Source: Priapulus caudatus
Taxonomy: Eukaryota; Priapulida; Priapulimorpha; Priapulimorphida; Priapulidae
Assembly: GCF_000485595.1 (NCBI RefSeq)
Contig: NW_014577640.1
Span: 94,698 to 143,523 of the forward strand
DNA: 48,826 nt
Direction of reading: 5' to 3'
Position numbers and translations under genes: made by a program. How positions within the stretch are numbered: the first letter of the stretch is position 1; each line of letters opens with the position of its first letter. A model generated the notes under the pieces. The model searched no databases. It was not told the DNA's origin and saw only the letters and a program-made list of their open reading frames with translations. Positions 1-11,375 of this stretch are shown one piece after another.

Positions 1-50
<50 letters not shown>
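1..50. repeat. (GA)n microsatellite at window edge
   Basis: An uninterrupted AG dinucleotide run opens the window, so its true length is unknown. Confidence 0.95.
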
Positions 51-51
<1 letters not shown>

Positions 52-1276
52 ATGGGGAATGGTTTTACCATTATAATGCCATCCCGACGAAAATGCATCT
101 CTAACTAGAGGGAGCACGCTGACACTGTTGCAAATAACTATAGCCATTTACGCTCATGCTCTGGATTCACGCATTAAGTATGATAATCATGGTCAAAACG
201 GACAACATGGATTGTTATTGCTATAATTATGATGCTAAATATAGTGAGTAGTTTGCCTATTATTGAATCGTATTCTGCCTCTCAACCTTCATTCTTTTTC
301 CTAATAGCAATCTTCTCCTTTAATGCCAGGCGGCGAATTCGCTGTATGTTTTTCTTACTATACTCAGTGCTCACAGCGACTAATACTGATTCGCTGCAGT
401 TCGATGATAATTTATTAATCGTATGATCGCTGATCGCGTTGCATGACGCCAGAGAACTAAATCTTACGGTTTTAAGCGCAAATTCCTCTCCTACTATTAT
501 CATATGATACATAATCGTCCTGCGTTACTTATTGCACGCTGTGATGACGACAATGGACGAGCGCAGTTGGTGGGTGCGTGGTCATATTACTAGTAAAATT
601 TATGAATGATAGTCTGGGAAAAAATAGATTGAATTCATTAATGTACCATACAAAATTATGAATGAATTCGCGAGTGCAGTTTTATTGTTCATATAGGTTT
701 ATGGGGGTATGGAACCAGTATATCCAAACTGAAACTAACATATTTAACTCTAAATAGTAGATACGCCGTTAAACATGAACTTAGAAGTGAATGACGTCTA
801 ACAAGTGTTAGTTCACACGTTTCGTCTGATATTATGGATGATATGCTCGCCATATCAAAAGAAGCTCGTAAAGTTATGTGCCAAGCGCTCAGGTATGCAC
901 GCGCAGATACAAACAGCCAAATGTCCCAAGCTTCATGGTACCACTACGCTTGTCTCCGAGGAAACGAATTCGTTTTAACTGCCATGTGAGCGCCGCCCAA
1001 CAGATTTATCAATGGGATTAGACAAGAGTGCTATCATCGCAGGAAGGAGCTGCTAGCCACGTCGACAGCAGCAGCAGCAGCGGTGGCGGATTATTACGCT
1101 GTGACATAATCGACCCCGCGAAGTTCACACCCGCAAAGCGGCTTGCGAGCGGAAAACTGGTGGGTTTTGTTGCCGAGACGGCATCACAAGGGCTTACAGG
1201 GTTGGACATCCGGCTAGCCGGCACACCTCTAACCCGGCTGGGTCAAAACCCGCGTGGCTACGTATGTAGTCGCTCC
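51..1276. other. No gene recognised
   Basis: This is mostly AT-rich unique-looking sequence. A GC-richer patch at about 1028-1260 is open on the plus strand and begins with a Ser-Ser-Gly-Gly stretch, but it lacks an ATG and runs straight into a CACG repeat. I recognise no domain in it and do not call it a gene. Confidence 0.6.
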
Positions 1277-1384
1277 ATACCACACATACACACACACTCA
1301 CTCAGAGACACACGCACGCACGCACGCACGCATCCACGCAAGCACGCATGCACGCACGCAAACACGCACGCACGCGCACACCCA

Positions 1385-1420
<36 letters not shown>

Positions 1421-1490
1421 CTTGATCACACACACACGCCGCGCGTGCGCACGCACGCAAACACGCACGCCCCCCTACACGCACACAAAT
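1277..1490. repeat. (CA)n / (CACG)n microsatellite
   Basis: Mixed ACAC and ACGC repeats. The long His/Thr/Arg reading frames here are translations of the repeat. Confidence 0.9.
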
Positions 1491-2300
1491 ACGTATTTAT
1501 ATATCATACGTCTATTCATTTACATACCCCATCCGCGGCTAACATCTTCAGCATCTGCGCATTCGCAGCTGATCTGTGGAATGAGCGAAATACTGCTACC
1601 GCTTGACATTTGCCTAACGCCGGTGCCAGCGTCAATGCCGTCGTCACTGTCGCCGTATGCATGATGTTCACGTCTAATAAGAGATGAAAAAGAGTTTTAG
1701 ACTTAAGGAACATTGCACCCAAACACTCATACCTCTATTTTATGAGCGATTGTAATTTATGAACACTTTGGTTTAAAGTGATTACGTTACGAATTTCTAG
1801 CTCCATCAAGTAGTATATTTGTGTGTTATTTGTACAAAATAAAATGTATGAAAATACAATTAGTGTTTCTGTTTACTTTTCATGCTTATATGCCTTCTTT
1901 ATATGCCCTAATTTGCCGGTGAAAAACAGAGAGACGCCAGTATCTGAACAGTACTGGGGTAATAGTGTTAGACAACAGAAATTACCAAATCGTCTCGATT
2001 TTTGCAAATTTAACCAACGTAAAAACATTTTTATCAGGTGAGAGCTTGAGGATATATTTAGTAACGTTAGTTCTTACTTTTAATGTAAAAAAATGGGAAT
2101 TTTTTTTTTTACAAATTTTACCGTGGAAAATTCGTGACGTAGTCTATTTAACGCCTTGTCATGCTTGATCACGAGCGGAGTTTAACGGGCTACGCCTTTC
2201 CTATTCCTATTGCTACTTATTTCCTATTACTTTATTTTATTGTCAACAACCACACAAAACTACAATGCCACGAGGAGAAATATTTCTATATACGATGTCT
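1491..2300. other. No gene recognised
   Basis: AT-rich sequence with a poly-T run near 2100. No coding signal is evident. Confidence 0.6.
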
Positions 2301-2305
2301 CCAAC

Positions 2306-2894
2306 ATATATATATATATATATATATATAGTATGCTACACACTCTTATCTCCCCTCCTCTCTCCTCATCTCTACTCTCTCTCTCGTCTTCTCTTCTGCC
2401 TCTCTTCTCTCTCTCGTCTCACTCTTCTTCTCTAGTCTTCTCTCCTCTCCTAATCTCCTTCTCTCTTCTCTACGTCCTCTCTCTCTCGCGCTCGCTCTCT
2501 CGTTACATCGCCTTTTTTCCTCACTATTTATTTTTCATTTCCTCTATCTCTCTCTCACTACTTAGCTAACTAATCCGCTCTCTCCTCCTGCGATTTCCTT
2601 CCTTCTTCCTATTTAACTTTCTCTATAGTTCACCGCGCATGCTTGTTCTCTTTTTCATTGTCTTTCTCAGTATATCTCTTACTCTTCTGTCTGCCTCTTT
2701 CTCATCATTATTGCTCTCTTCATCTCTACCTCTCATCTCTCTTCTTCTCGTTTCTCCTATTTCTCTCTCTTCGTCTACTTCTCTTTTATGTCAAACATCC
2801 TTATCTCTATTTATCTTACTCTCCACCTCTGTCAGCGAATCTTTCTCTCTCTATCTTCTCTCTCTCTCCATATTATATATATATATATATATAT
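2306..2894. repeat. Polypyrimidine (CT-rich) tract bounded by (TA)n
   Basis: A TA run at about 2307-2330 is followed by roughly 530 bp of degenerate TCTC-rich sequence ending in a second TA run at about 2873-2894. The Ser/Leu-rich open frames are low complexity. Such a long one-strand pyrimidine bias can form triplex (H-) DNA, which is inference here. Confidence 0.85.
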
Positions 2895-3504
2895 GTTTTA
2901 ATTATGATTTATCTGTAATGATATGGTAAAAGAAACTAGGTTACTGCTGTCTCGTAAATGGTCGAAATCAGTATAGTGAGCGACGGTGTCGATCCTTGTA
3001 GACTAACTTATTCAAAACTTACAAACGTAGAGCGCGATCGAAGCGATGACGATGATAGTTGTTTATTGTGTGTTCCTCTCTCGTGTCTTCCTCTCCTTCG
3101 CGGGTATTATAGAAGACCGTCGCTTATCGTCGATCGCGGCTTCCGCATACGTGCGACCGCTCTTTATACCTGCGCGTCAGCGTGACTTGAGAACAGAATG
3201 CACGAGGCTCTCCGGTTGGTCTTCAGTGGGTGGCGTGAGTGAGATGCCGGGAGCGGCGATTGATTAATGTGAGGGAGGGTCGATGCTGATTTTACTGTCG
3301 CCGCAATCAGCCAGAAGTTCTGATGGGGCGACTGTTTTGTTTTTTTTGGTTTGTTTGTTGTGGTTTTTGATCTTGTTACTTTATATTGCGCACGCGACGT
3401 GAGGCAGTGCGCAGTCGTGTGCTATGTTTAGCGACGCCTAAGCTCCAAACAAAGAACAACAGATTGTGGTGCGGCGTTCATGCGTGCCTATTATGCATCA
3501 TTAT
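2895..3504. other. No gene recognised
   Basis: Mixed composition with short open frames of no recognisable family. Confidence 0.55.
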
Positions 3505-3595
3505 TTTCCGGTGTTGTGTGGTGTGTGTGTTGTTGTGTAGTTGTGTGCTGGTGTGTGTGTGTGTGTGTGTGTGTCGTGTGTGTGTGTGTGAGTGC

Positions 3596-3628
<33 letters not shown>

Positions 3629-3775
3629 GCGTGTGCGTGTGCGTGTGCGTGCGTGTGTTCGTGTTTGTGTGTGTATGGGTGTGTGTGAGTGAGTGCGTGC
3701 GTGCGTCCTTGCGTGCGTGTGCGTGCGCGTGCGTATGCGTGCGTGTGCGTGCGAGTACGAGCGTGTGTGAATACA
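3505..3775. repeat. (GT)n / (GTGC)n microsatellite
   Basis: A long GT array with GTGCGT variants. Overlapping Cys/Val and His/Thr frames are repeat translations. Confidence 0.95.
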
Positions 3776-4345
3776 CAAGTGCTAAGCTGCACAGGCAGTT
3801 ATTCGCATGTAAAACTATGTGAAGTTAAATACAATTTTAAGGTAAAATAAATAGAAACGACAGTGCATGGACACTGCTTCAAATCTGTGGCCGTATATCG
3901 GCTAGATTTACAAACTTTAAATTGACATTATTCTTAGCGGATAAGCAATGTATGCTGCTATATATTTCTAGTGTGTCTATGGTAAAAGTAAAGGTTCGAT
4001 TTTGCTTTAACGATGTCAAACTCAGGATGCCCCTTCGCTCACTCAGGATACCACTGCCACAATGCTAGCACTATTTTTAAAGTGGGCGGAGCTCGGGGGA
4101 AATCCAGCGAATGGAGATTCGTAAACAGCGTATGATTTGAAAGAGGTAAATGGGCGCACAATCCGCGTACTATTTCATAACACTATTTTATCAAATTTTT
4201 CATGAAATAACGGTCGGATTTTTAATATCTTTGCAACTTTTATTAGTCCAAATCTTATTACATAGGATTCGAGTAACGTGCCTGCTGTAAAACTTGTAGT
4301 AAAAAAACGTTACAAATTGTAACCGAAATCTACTTGTGGCAGTGG
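3776..4345. other. No gene recognised
   Basis: AT-rich sequence between the GT array and the composite transposon. Nothing recognised. Confidence 0.55.
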
Positions 4346-4428
4346 TAGATTTAGGGGTGTTGCTCACCCCTAACCCTATTCCCCGGGCGTGGAGGGACAG
4401 TACCGCAACGTGGCAGCACTAGTGTTAG

Positions 4429-4497
4429 GATTAGGGTTAGGATCAGGTTTGGGTTAGGGTTAGGGTGAGGGTTAGGGTTAGGGTTAGGGTTAGGGTT
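4429..4497 (+). repeat. Interstitial TTAGGG repeats inside the transposon
   Basis: Short runs of the metazoan telomere motif TTAGGG with variants (TTAGGA, TTTGGG). A smaller run lies at about 4688-4701. They sit at a fixed place in a mobile element, so this is not a chromosome end. Confidence 0.9.
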
Positions 4498-4826
4498 TTT
4501 GCATCATGATATCTGTCCCCACACCATAGATTAATTTTTGTGGATGAAACCCCTATATATAGAGATCCGATATATAGATATTTAGTGTTGGGGTTAGTGT
4601 TGGAGTTAGGGTTATGGTTACTGTTAAGTGTGGAAGTATGGGTGTTGCTATCCCCCGGGCGTGGAGTACGCAACGTGGCAGTACTAGTGTTAGGGTTAGG
4701 GTTTTGCATCATGATATCTGTCCCCACACCACAGATTAATTTTTGTCGATGACGCCCCTATATATAGAGATCCGATATATAGATATTAAGTGTTAGGGTT
4801 AGTGTTGGAGTTAGGGTTATGGTTAC

Positions 4827-4880
4827 CACAGACTAACGGATACACTACACCGTACACTACACTGTATCCGTTAGTCTGTG
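4827..4880. mobile_element. 54-bp foldback insertion nested in copy 1
   Basis: Arms of CACAGACTAACGGATACA (4827-4844) pair perfectly with 4863-4880 around an 18-nt spacer. The flanks TGGTTAC (4820-4826) and TGGCTAC (4881-4887) look like a 7-bp duplication with one transition. The other unit of this family, near 4617, reads straight through this point, which supports insertion. Confidence 0.75.
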
Positions 4881-4887
4881 TGGCTAC

Positions 4888-5402
4888 CAGGGGCGTAGCC
4901 AGTATGTAGCACTGTAGGCCCGGGCCTACACTTTTTTTGGCCAAGTTATCTTTTTTTTTTAAACACCCATAATTCAAATCCATAAGCTTGCTGGACGAGT
5001 TTAAGAGTCTAGGCAGGAAAAACTATTGAAATGAACGTAGCAAGAATATGGCTAAATTAGGTGACCTATTCTTCTGTCATCTAGGCTGTCATTTTTATCG
5101 CGTGCCGTTTCATTCAACACTCTACCCGCCAAAAAAGACTAGGATCCGATCTTGTCAGTTTTTTAACATTTTAACTCGTTCGTAACACTATTTTAACTCG
5201 TTTGTGTTTTTTGGGGTTAAAAGTGATATTGAATTAGGTGTCTCAAGTTAGCAAGAGGTCAGGGAACCAGAATGAACACTCGGGAAGGGCCGTTTCCGGC
5301 CATCTGGGGGGTTTGTAAAACCAAAAATTTTGGCCAAACCGATGGTGGCGCTCCGCTCAGATAGTCGTGCCTACAACTTTGAAAATCCTGGCTACGCCCC
5401 TG
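4888..5402. mobile_element. hAT-like non-autonomous element, 515 bp, nested in copy 1
   Basis: Perfect 15-bp terminal inverted repeats, CAGGGGCGTAGCCAG at 4888-4902 and its complement at 5388-5402, bound a non-coding body. CAGGGG termini are typical of hAT transposons. TGGCTAC occurs at 4881-4887 and again at 5401-5407, partly inside the right end, so the exact duplication length is ambiguous. The body has a GTAGGCCCGGGCCTAC palindrome near the left end. It lies 7 bp from the 54-bp foldback, making a three-level nest. Confidence 0.8.
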
Positions 5403-5487
5403 GCTACTGTTAAGTTTTCGAAGTATACGTCAACTGTATCACGTGACCGTCCTTCCACGCTCGGGGGATAACAACACCCTAGATTGA

Positions 5488-7036
5488 GCCCATGAGCGAA
5501 AGCGCCATCTGTCGTGGAGTTTGTAACGATGTAAGGCATTTTCAGCAGGATACGCGCTAAATTTCGGTAGTATCCTCCCTTATTCTCGTTGAGTGGCGCT
5601 AGTGTTCACATTGCCGCGCCGTGGTAATGCGCCGGGTAGTGAGTGTGTGGATGTGGAGTTAATACTGCCTATATACGTGTAGTAGGTGGACTCTATAGTT
5701 GAAATTTGTGAGCGAGTGTTTGCATGCTGGTCTTAGCTAACTGGTATTCATATTCCTACATGATTCACAATGATAGTTTCTGCATGTGCGCAATAAATTT
5801 CACCGATATGTTACTTTCGTATAGGCGAGGAACCCGTGCAGGATTCCATATTTGCAAGATGACAGCACCCCGACTTAATACATGTGCGATATGCTTTCTT
5901 GGTCAGCACCAGCTACTTTGTCTAAATTAGTACCAGCTTTTACTCCATTTGTTATCAATGCTACATGCGGCTGAGATGGACATTCGTATCCAGTAGGCCT
6001 ACTCGTCCCCGCAACGTGGTACAAACTTCTGGTTGTAGTGTGACGCAATCTAGTTGGCATTATATTATGTTTTAATTTGAAATTTGATTTGTACGTTTGG
6101 TTTTAAATTTATATATTTTTCGATATTACATTACATGGCAGCTAGGTCGCTACTTACTGAGTGACATTACAAATGTTAGACATTATAAGTTGTTTCCTCA
6201 CAGAGATGCTTAGCAATTTGAGTTTCCTTGCAATATTGATGTTTGACATATTTTGCCATTCCTTTGACTCCGAAACACGCTAACCGATAACATATCGGTG
6301 TGGTGCAAATGTAGGAAATACCGCTGTTATTGTTGGTAGCCCGTTTAATATAAACGCACCTTTTTAATTATTGAATTGAAGTGTTTTGAAAAGAGATGCT
6401 GCTGCCATTAATATACACGCACCTGCCCGTTATTAAATATCCAGGCTAACCGTGTGTAACAACGGGGAAATTGTTGCACAATCTTGTTGCATAATGTTCA
6501 ATCTGGCGCTGAATAAAATTCAACCTACGCACGAATTGAAGAATATCCGGCCACAAATACGAAACGGCGCACAGATTCTCGCTTGATTGCAAATTTGTTG
6601 TAGTTCGTGAGTGCGCAGAGTTTCAAGGTCGACGTCCGATTACGTCACACGTACGATCGTCTGCTGCGGACCTGCTGCGTCATCAATGAGAGCTGTTCGA
6701 CTGAATTAGGCGGACAGCAGAACATGGCGCGTCTGCTGCGTATGAAGGAGCTCTGAGAACGCCCCCGATGTCCACATCAGTAACTGCGAAAGACGATCCA
6801 CGCTAACAAGCAGTTGTTTTTTGTCGTGTACACGTTGTGGAGTTTTTTTACTTTTGGACGCGTGCAATCTGCCGTCGCTAGGGTTAACGGACTCTCTTAC
6901 CTGCGGAGAAATGCGTGTTCTCATTTTGACTATACCGTCTGCAAATATCAATAATGGTTATCTGTATTACCTAATGTTTTTTATGTATTTAATAATTAAT
7001 CGTCTACCATTATACCCATGATCTATAAACACATCA
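5488..7036. other. No gene recognised
   Basis: Unique-looking sequence. None of the short open frames resembles a known protein and I see no repeat structure. Confidence 0.5.
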
Positions 7037-7090
7037 TAATACCAGGAGTGTCATAATATAGATGTTTATATTATGACACTCCTGATTATA
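7037..7090. mobile_element. Small palindromic foldback (CAGGAGT family)
   Basis: CAGGAGTGTCATAATATA at 7043-7060 pairs perfectly with 7067-7084 around a 6-nt loop. Imperfect pairing continues outward through ATAAT. The end motif ATAATNCAGGAGT is shared with elements near 8 kb, 12.9 kb and 39.3 kb. Non-coding. Confidence 0.75.
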
Positions 7091-7846
7091 CGTACATATA
7101 CCCCCTACGTATCACGTTACTAAGATTACATCATGGACTACAGCATGCGTTGCGGGGGCTGTCCTCCACCAAAATATTCCTAAAGTAACTATCCACGTCA
7201 AATTATGACTGATGAACCAAGAGGCTTCTATCAACATAATAAGATTAATTAAAAAATTGTTAATTATTATTATTAACGATATAATCACGATACAAATTGA
7301 AAAACCTAATTTGGAGATTCAAATTCTATATCTATCTATGACGGACCGAACGTACTACAAACGTGCATAATATGGCAATAAATTTCCGACAAGACTGCTT
7401 CTAGACCCACTAATCTACAAGGACAATGTCTTCGACTATCGTGCTTGTGTAAATCCCGAAAGAATACGGTTAATGTTATTCCGCTAGAACAACGTAGACC
7501 ATTAAAAGAACGAGCAAATCTTTCAACTATTTTCCTGTCACTGGTTACCACAGGACTCCGATAACGACGATCCTGAAACTGGTGACTGGCCTGATATAGT
7601 CTCGCAGAGTCACGTAAAAGGAATCCGTCTGACATCCCCTTGGCGACGCACGTTGGCATTAGCTCAACATGTCATTATTTCCTCTCCACAATCCTTGCGA
7701 AATGAAAGATATAAGCCGATGATTATCATTAGTCAGACACAAAATTAGAGATTCTGGCTCATGCGTCGCACGCCGTCTCAAGCGTTTTCGTCCAAAACAT
7801 ATAGCTAGCAGGAAACGTATCTGCTGTAATATTAGAATACTAGCAC

Positions 7847-7847
<1 letters not shown>
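7091..7847. other. No gene recognised
   Basis: Contains a 107-codon minus-strand open frame (7336-7659). I could not assign it to any family with confidence; see the rejected list. Confidence 0.5.
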
Positions 7848-7884
<37 letters not shown>

Positions 7885-8110
7885 CCGTATTATATAATTA
7901 CCGTATTATAATATTACCAGGAGTAAGATAATATAGGAGGAGTAACCAGGAGTAAGATAACCAGGAGTAACCAGGATAAGCAGGAGTAACCAGGACTAAG
8001 ATAACCAGGAGTAAGATAACCAGGAGTAAGATAATATATCCTATATTATCTTACTCCTGATATTACCGTATTATATATTACCGTATTAATATATACGGTA
8101 TTATTAATAT
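7848..8110. mobile_element. Foldback with tandemly amplified arm (CAGGAGT family)
   Basis: After a TA run (7848-7880), a roughly 15-bp unit close to CCAGGAGTAAGATAA is repeated with variation over about 7917-8040. The last unit forms a hairpin: CAGGAGTAAGATAATATA at 8021-8038 pairs perfectly with 8042-8059 around three nucleotides. TACCGTATTAT motifs lie outside on both sides. It looks like a small foldback in which one arm tip has expanded in tandem. Confidence 0.7.
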
Positions 8111-8180
8111 AATTGTTATATGATTGTAAAAAAACACATCATTTCAATAATTGGTGCAGTGCATGTCACGTGTTATAAGC

Positions 8181-8766
8181 AGATAATCCTGGTAACTAAC
8201 AATACACTTTCAACAATACAGTGTGTATTGTTGAACACCTTCTAACAATACACTGTGTATTGTAGTAGGTACCTAACAACTGTGTATTTAAATTCAATTT
8301 CATTTTTAATAAATTCAATCAAATCAATCAAATAATTTCAATAAATTCATTTAAATAAATGTCAATTTCAAGTTTACAAATCAAAAAGTAAACTAATTAA
8401 AAAAAGAAAAATGGAAAAAAATGTGTATTGTTAGAAGGTGTTCAACAATAAACAGTGTATTGTTGAAAGCTCATAGGTACCTTATACAATAGACAGTGTA
8501 TTGTTAGAAGGTGTTCAACAATAAACAGTGTATTGTTGAAAGCTCATAGGTACCTTATACAATAGACAGTGTATTGTTAGAAGGTGTTCAACAATACACA
8601 GTGTATTGTTGAAAGCTCATAGGTACCTTATACAATAGACAGTGTATTGTTAGAAGGTGTTCAACAATACACAGTGTATTGTTGAAAGCTCGCTAACAAT
8701 ACACAGTGTATAGTCAAATGCCTAAACATACAACACACTGTGTATTGTTAGTTACCAGGATTATCT
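8181..8766. mobile_element. 586-bp palindrome-dense foldback element
   Basis: Terminal inverted repeats of 27 bp begin AGATAATCCTGGTAACTAAC (8181) and end with the exact complement (to 8766). The interior is built from a near-palindrome CAATACACAGTGTATTG used many times. From 8423 four copies of a 73-bp unit follow in tandem; each holds GTGTATTGTTAGAAGG, GTGTTCAACAATA and AGCTCATAGGTACC. The left part holds matching pieces in opposite orientation (AACACCTTCTAACAATAC, TAGGTACC), so much of the element can fold on itself. About 140 bp near 8285-8420 is AT-rich and unlike the rest. No coding sequence and no clear target duplication were seen. Confidence 0.8.
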
Positions 8767-9249
8767 GGTTTTAAGATATCATGTAATATAAAACCGTTGT
8801 TTCTCGCTGAAATCAATGTATAAAAGCGTGGCCGCCAATATGTTACATTGTTGTGCATCAAAAGAAGGTTTAAACGGATGGTAGAGGACAGTATATTCTA
8901 TCTGGCAAAAGATAACGATAGCAAAACACGTAGAATATGATTTTTAAAAACCTGCGACTATACTATATGAAATTCCCTTCAATTCCCACCGAGATATGTC
9001 ATTATCTTTCCATAGATCTTAGTGTATCTCTCTAGATTATGACTATAAATAGGAAATAATATTAGGGACTAGGGTTATTGGCTGTTTAAGGTGGCGTGTG
9101 AGTTCATGCTAATTGAGCCAGGCATAATAAATCATTGGTAACAAAGGGTACTCTTCCCCCATAGTAATTTTTTCCGTCCACAAATCTCAATGTTTCCCTT
9201 GAAATCGTGCAATATAATATAATGTATAACCGTATAATGTGTTTACGCG
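8767..9249. other. No gene recognised
   Basis: AT-rich sequence with nothing identifiable. Confidence 0.5.
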
Positions 9250-9660
<411 letters not shown>

Positions 9661-10060
9661 GCGTGTCGGGCGTGACTGTGTGAGGTTTGATGGAGATGGC
9701 GGTGTGGGCCGCGCGTGGGGGGTCTTAAGAATCGTGAGCGGCGGTGGTGACGATGCGTGGCGGTGGTAGTGTGGTTGTGTGTGGGTGGTGTAGGGTGTGG
9801 TGTGTGTGTGCGATGTGTGCGTGCGTGTGTGTGTTAGTTATCGGTTTCTGTCCTGACGGGAACTGGCGGGCAGATATTCATGGGCTTGTCTGCCAGATGC
9901 GAACTCGGCCGCTTGGAGTCTCAAGTGATAGGGGATGGACGCAGAGGATAGACGCGATGTCGGCGAGTGAGCTATGGTGGTAATGATTATCGGAATGATT
10001 CGAGGAATGGCATGGGGCGGCGCGGTGGATGGGGGCGCTAGCGCGAATTCGGACCCCAAC
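9661..10060. other. GT-rich and GC-richer spacer, no gene recognised
   Basis: Degenerate GT sequence grades into a GC-richer patch (about 9850-10050) with no recognised coding content. Confidence 0.5.
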
Positions 10061-10330
10061 CTGATTGATGGTCGCGGTGATACTTAACGACCAGGGTAAA
10101 GCGAGAGATGCGTGGCCGTATTATGGCAAATTGGTCAGCATAGCCGGTCCTAATTGCTAATCCATTTTTCTTGTTTCTAGCTTAGGTAGAAACGCCGCAT
10201 ATATGAAGGAAATGTTGGGCAGAGAGATCTACCTGCGCAACAGCCATGTTATTATTCTTCACAGCGCTCGAGGACAGTTGTTAGCTAACTCCGCCTTCAA
10301 CAAATGCCGGGTGTGTGTGTGTGCGTGTGG
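10061..10330 (+). repeat. Local duplication, copy A
   Basis: This segment matches 10981-11180 in order and orientation: CTGATT...GGTCG, TTAACGACCAGG, AGAGATGCGT, TAGCCGGTCC, ATGAAG, GGGCAGAGA and GATCT all recur. Spacing differs by small indels. Both copies run into GT arrays. No conserved frame was found, so it is a non-coding duplication about 0.9 kb apart. Confidence 0.65.
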
Positions 10331-10408
10331 TGTGCGTGCGTGCGTGAGTGCGTGCGTGTGTGTCGGTCGCGCGCGTTCGTTTGCAATACCAATCTATAGG
10401 TCATGTGG

Positions 10409-10454
<46 letters not shown>

Positions 10455-10455
10455 T

Positions 10456-10500
<45 letters not shown>

Positions 10501-10746
10501 GTTATGTGTGTGTGTGCTACGCACGCGCGTGCGTTCTTGTCGCTGCTGTGGAGTTTGTGTTGAATCGCATGTGTGTCCGCCGCCGCGCAAGCGCAGCGTG
10601 TGGTGTTGTGTGATGGCGGGGTGGTGGGGGTGTGTGTGTCGTGTGTGGTGTGTGAGTGTGTGTGTGCTGTGTGTGGTGTGTGCGTGTCGTGGTGTGAGTG
10701 CTGTGGTGGTGTGTGTGTGTGTGTGTGTGTGTTGAGTGTGTGTATC

Positions 10747-10779
<33 letters not shown>

Positions 10780-10795
10780 TGTGCGTGTGTTGTTA
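10308..10795. repeat. Interrupted (GT)n array after copy A
   Basis: GT, GTGC and GTGA repeats with short unique interruptions. Confidence 0.9.
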
Positions 10796-10980
10796 GTCCT
10801 TTTTCCGTGAAATCGGGAAGATATCTGGCTGCCTGCCAGTGCGACCGGCCCCCCGTTGAGTCTCATAATGGTACCTATTTTTTTGTTCTTATTGTTCTTT
10901 GATTTCTCGATTTGTATATTAATGGTGGTATAATTACGAATTCGAGAAATGCCACGCTGATGTAAGCTAATTAGAAACCA

Positions 10981-11180
10981 CTGATTATGGTCGTTATTAA
11001 CGACCAGGTCAAACAAGAGATGCGTTGCCATTGCAACTGTAAGCTAGCCGGTCCCTTTCGGTTCAGCTTGGCTAGCAACGCATCCTCTATGAAGCGAAAC
11101 TGTGGGCAGAGAAGATCTCCCCGGACCGAGGACTTTGTAGCTAATGCCTCAACCATCGGCCGTGGTGAGTCGTGCGTGCG
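10981..11180 (+). repeat. Local duplication, copy B
   Basis: Diverged counterpart of 10061-10330, about 20% or more different by eye, followed by its own GT array. Confidence 0.65.
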
Positions 11181-11251
11181 TGCGTGCGTGCGCGTGGTGT
11201 GTCGCGCGACCGTTCGTCTGCACATACCATATAGGTGATGTGTGTGCTGTG

Positions 11252-11285
<34 letters not shown>

Positions 11286-11375
11286 TGTGTTTTTGTGTGT
11301 GTGTCGTGTGTGTGTGTGCGTGTGTGTGTGTGATGTGTGTGGTCGTGTGTGTGTGTGTGTGTGTGTGTGTGCCGT
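11160..11375. repeat. Interrupted (GT)n array after copy B
   Basis: GT repeats with TCGTGTG and TTTTGTG interruptions. Confidence 0.9.

Larger units (their letters stand above)
4346..5487. mobile_element. Composite non-autonomous DNA transposon carrying TTAGGG repeats (copy 1)
   Basis: This is a partly tandem, nested copy of the family seen intact at 37653-38072. The left end has GGGTGTTGC (about 4355) and the right end ...CAACACCC (to 5479), as inverted repeats. The flanks TAGATTTA (4346-4353) and TAGATTGA (5480-5487) look like an 8-bp target duplication with one mismatch. Inside, the unit CCCCGGGCGTGGAG...CAACGTGGCAG, then TTAGGG repeats, then GCATCATGATATCTGTCCCC occurs twice. A second left end lies at about 4639, so the structure is a truncated unit fused to a full unit. 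The full unit is itself interrupted by two insertions (4827-4880 and 4888-5402). No transposase is encoded. The superfamily is unassigned. An 8-bp duplication fits several superfamilies. Confidence 0.8.

Noticed and set aside
4429-4497. Chromosome end or telomere fusion signalled by TTAGGG
   Set aside because: The arrays are short, lie at the same internal position of a mobile element at two loci, and are not head-to-head.
7336-7659. Minus-strand 107-codon frame with GFLLRD, DRKI and VER spacing, weakly like the C-terminal part of a DDE transposase
   Set aside because: The spacing between the motifs is about ten residues too short for the families I compared from memory, no catalytic Asp motif is visible, and no inverted ends flank it. 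A profile search against DDE_Tnp_4-type families would decide.
8181-8766. CRISPR-like palindromic repeats
   Set aside because: The intervals between palindromes are themselves repeated, inverted ends bound the block, and there are no cas genes.
10297-11031. 244-codon minus-strand frame
   Set aside because: Mostly His/Thr from the GT array, with no conserved core.
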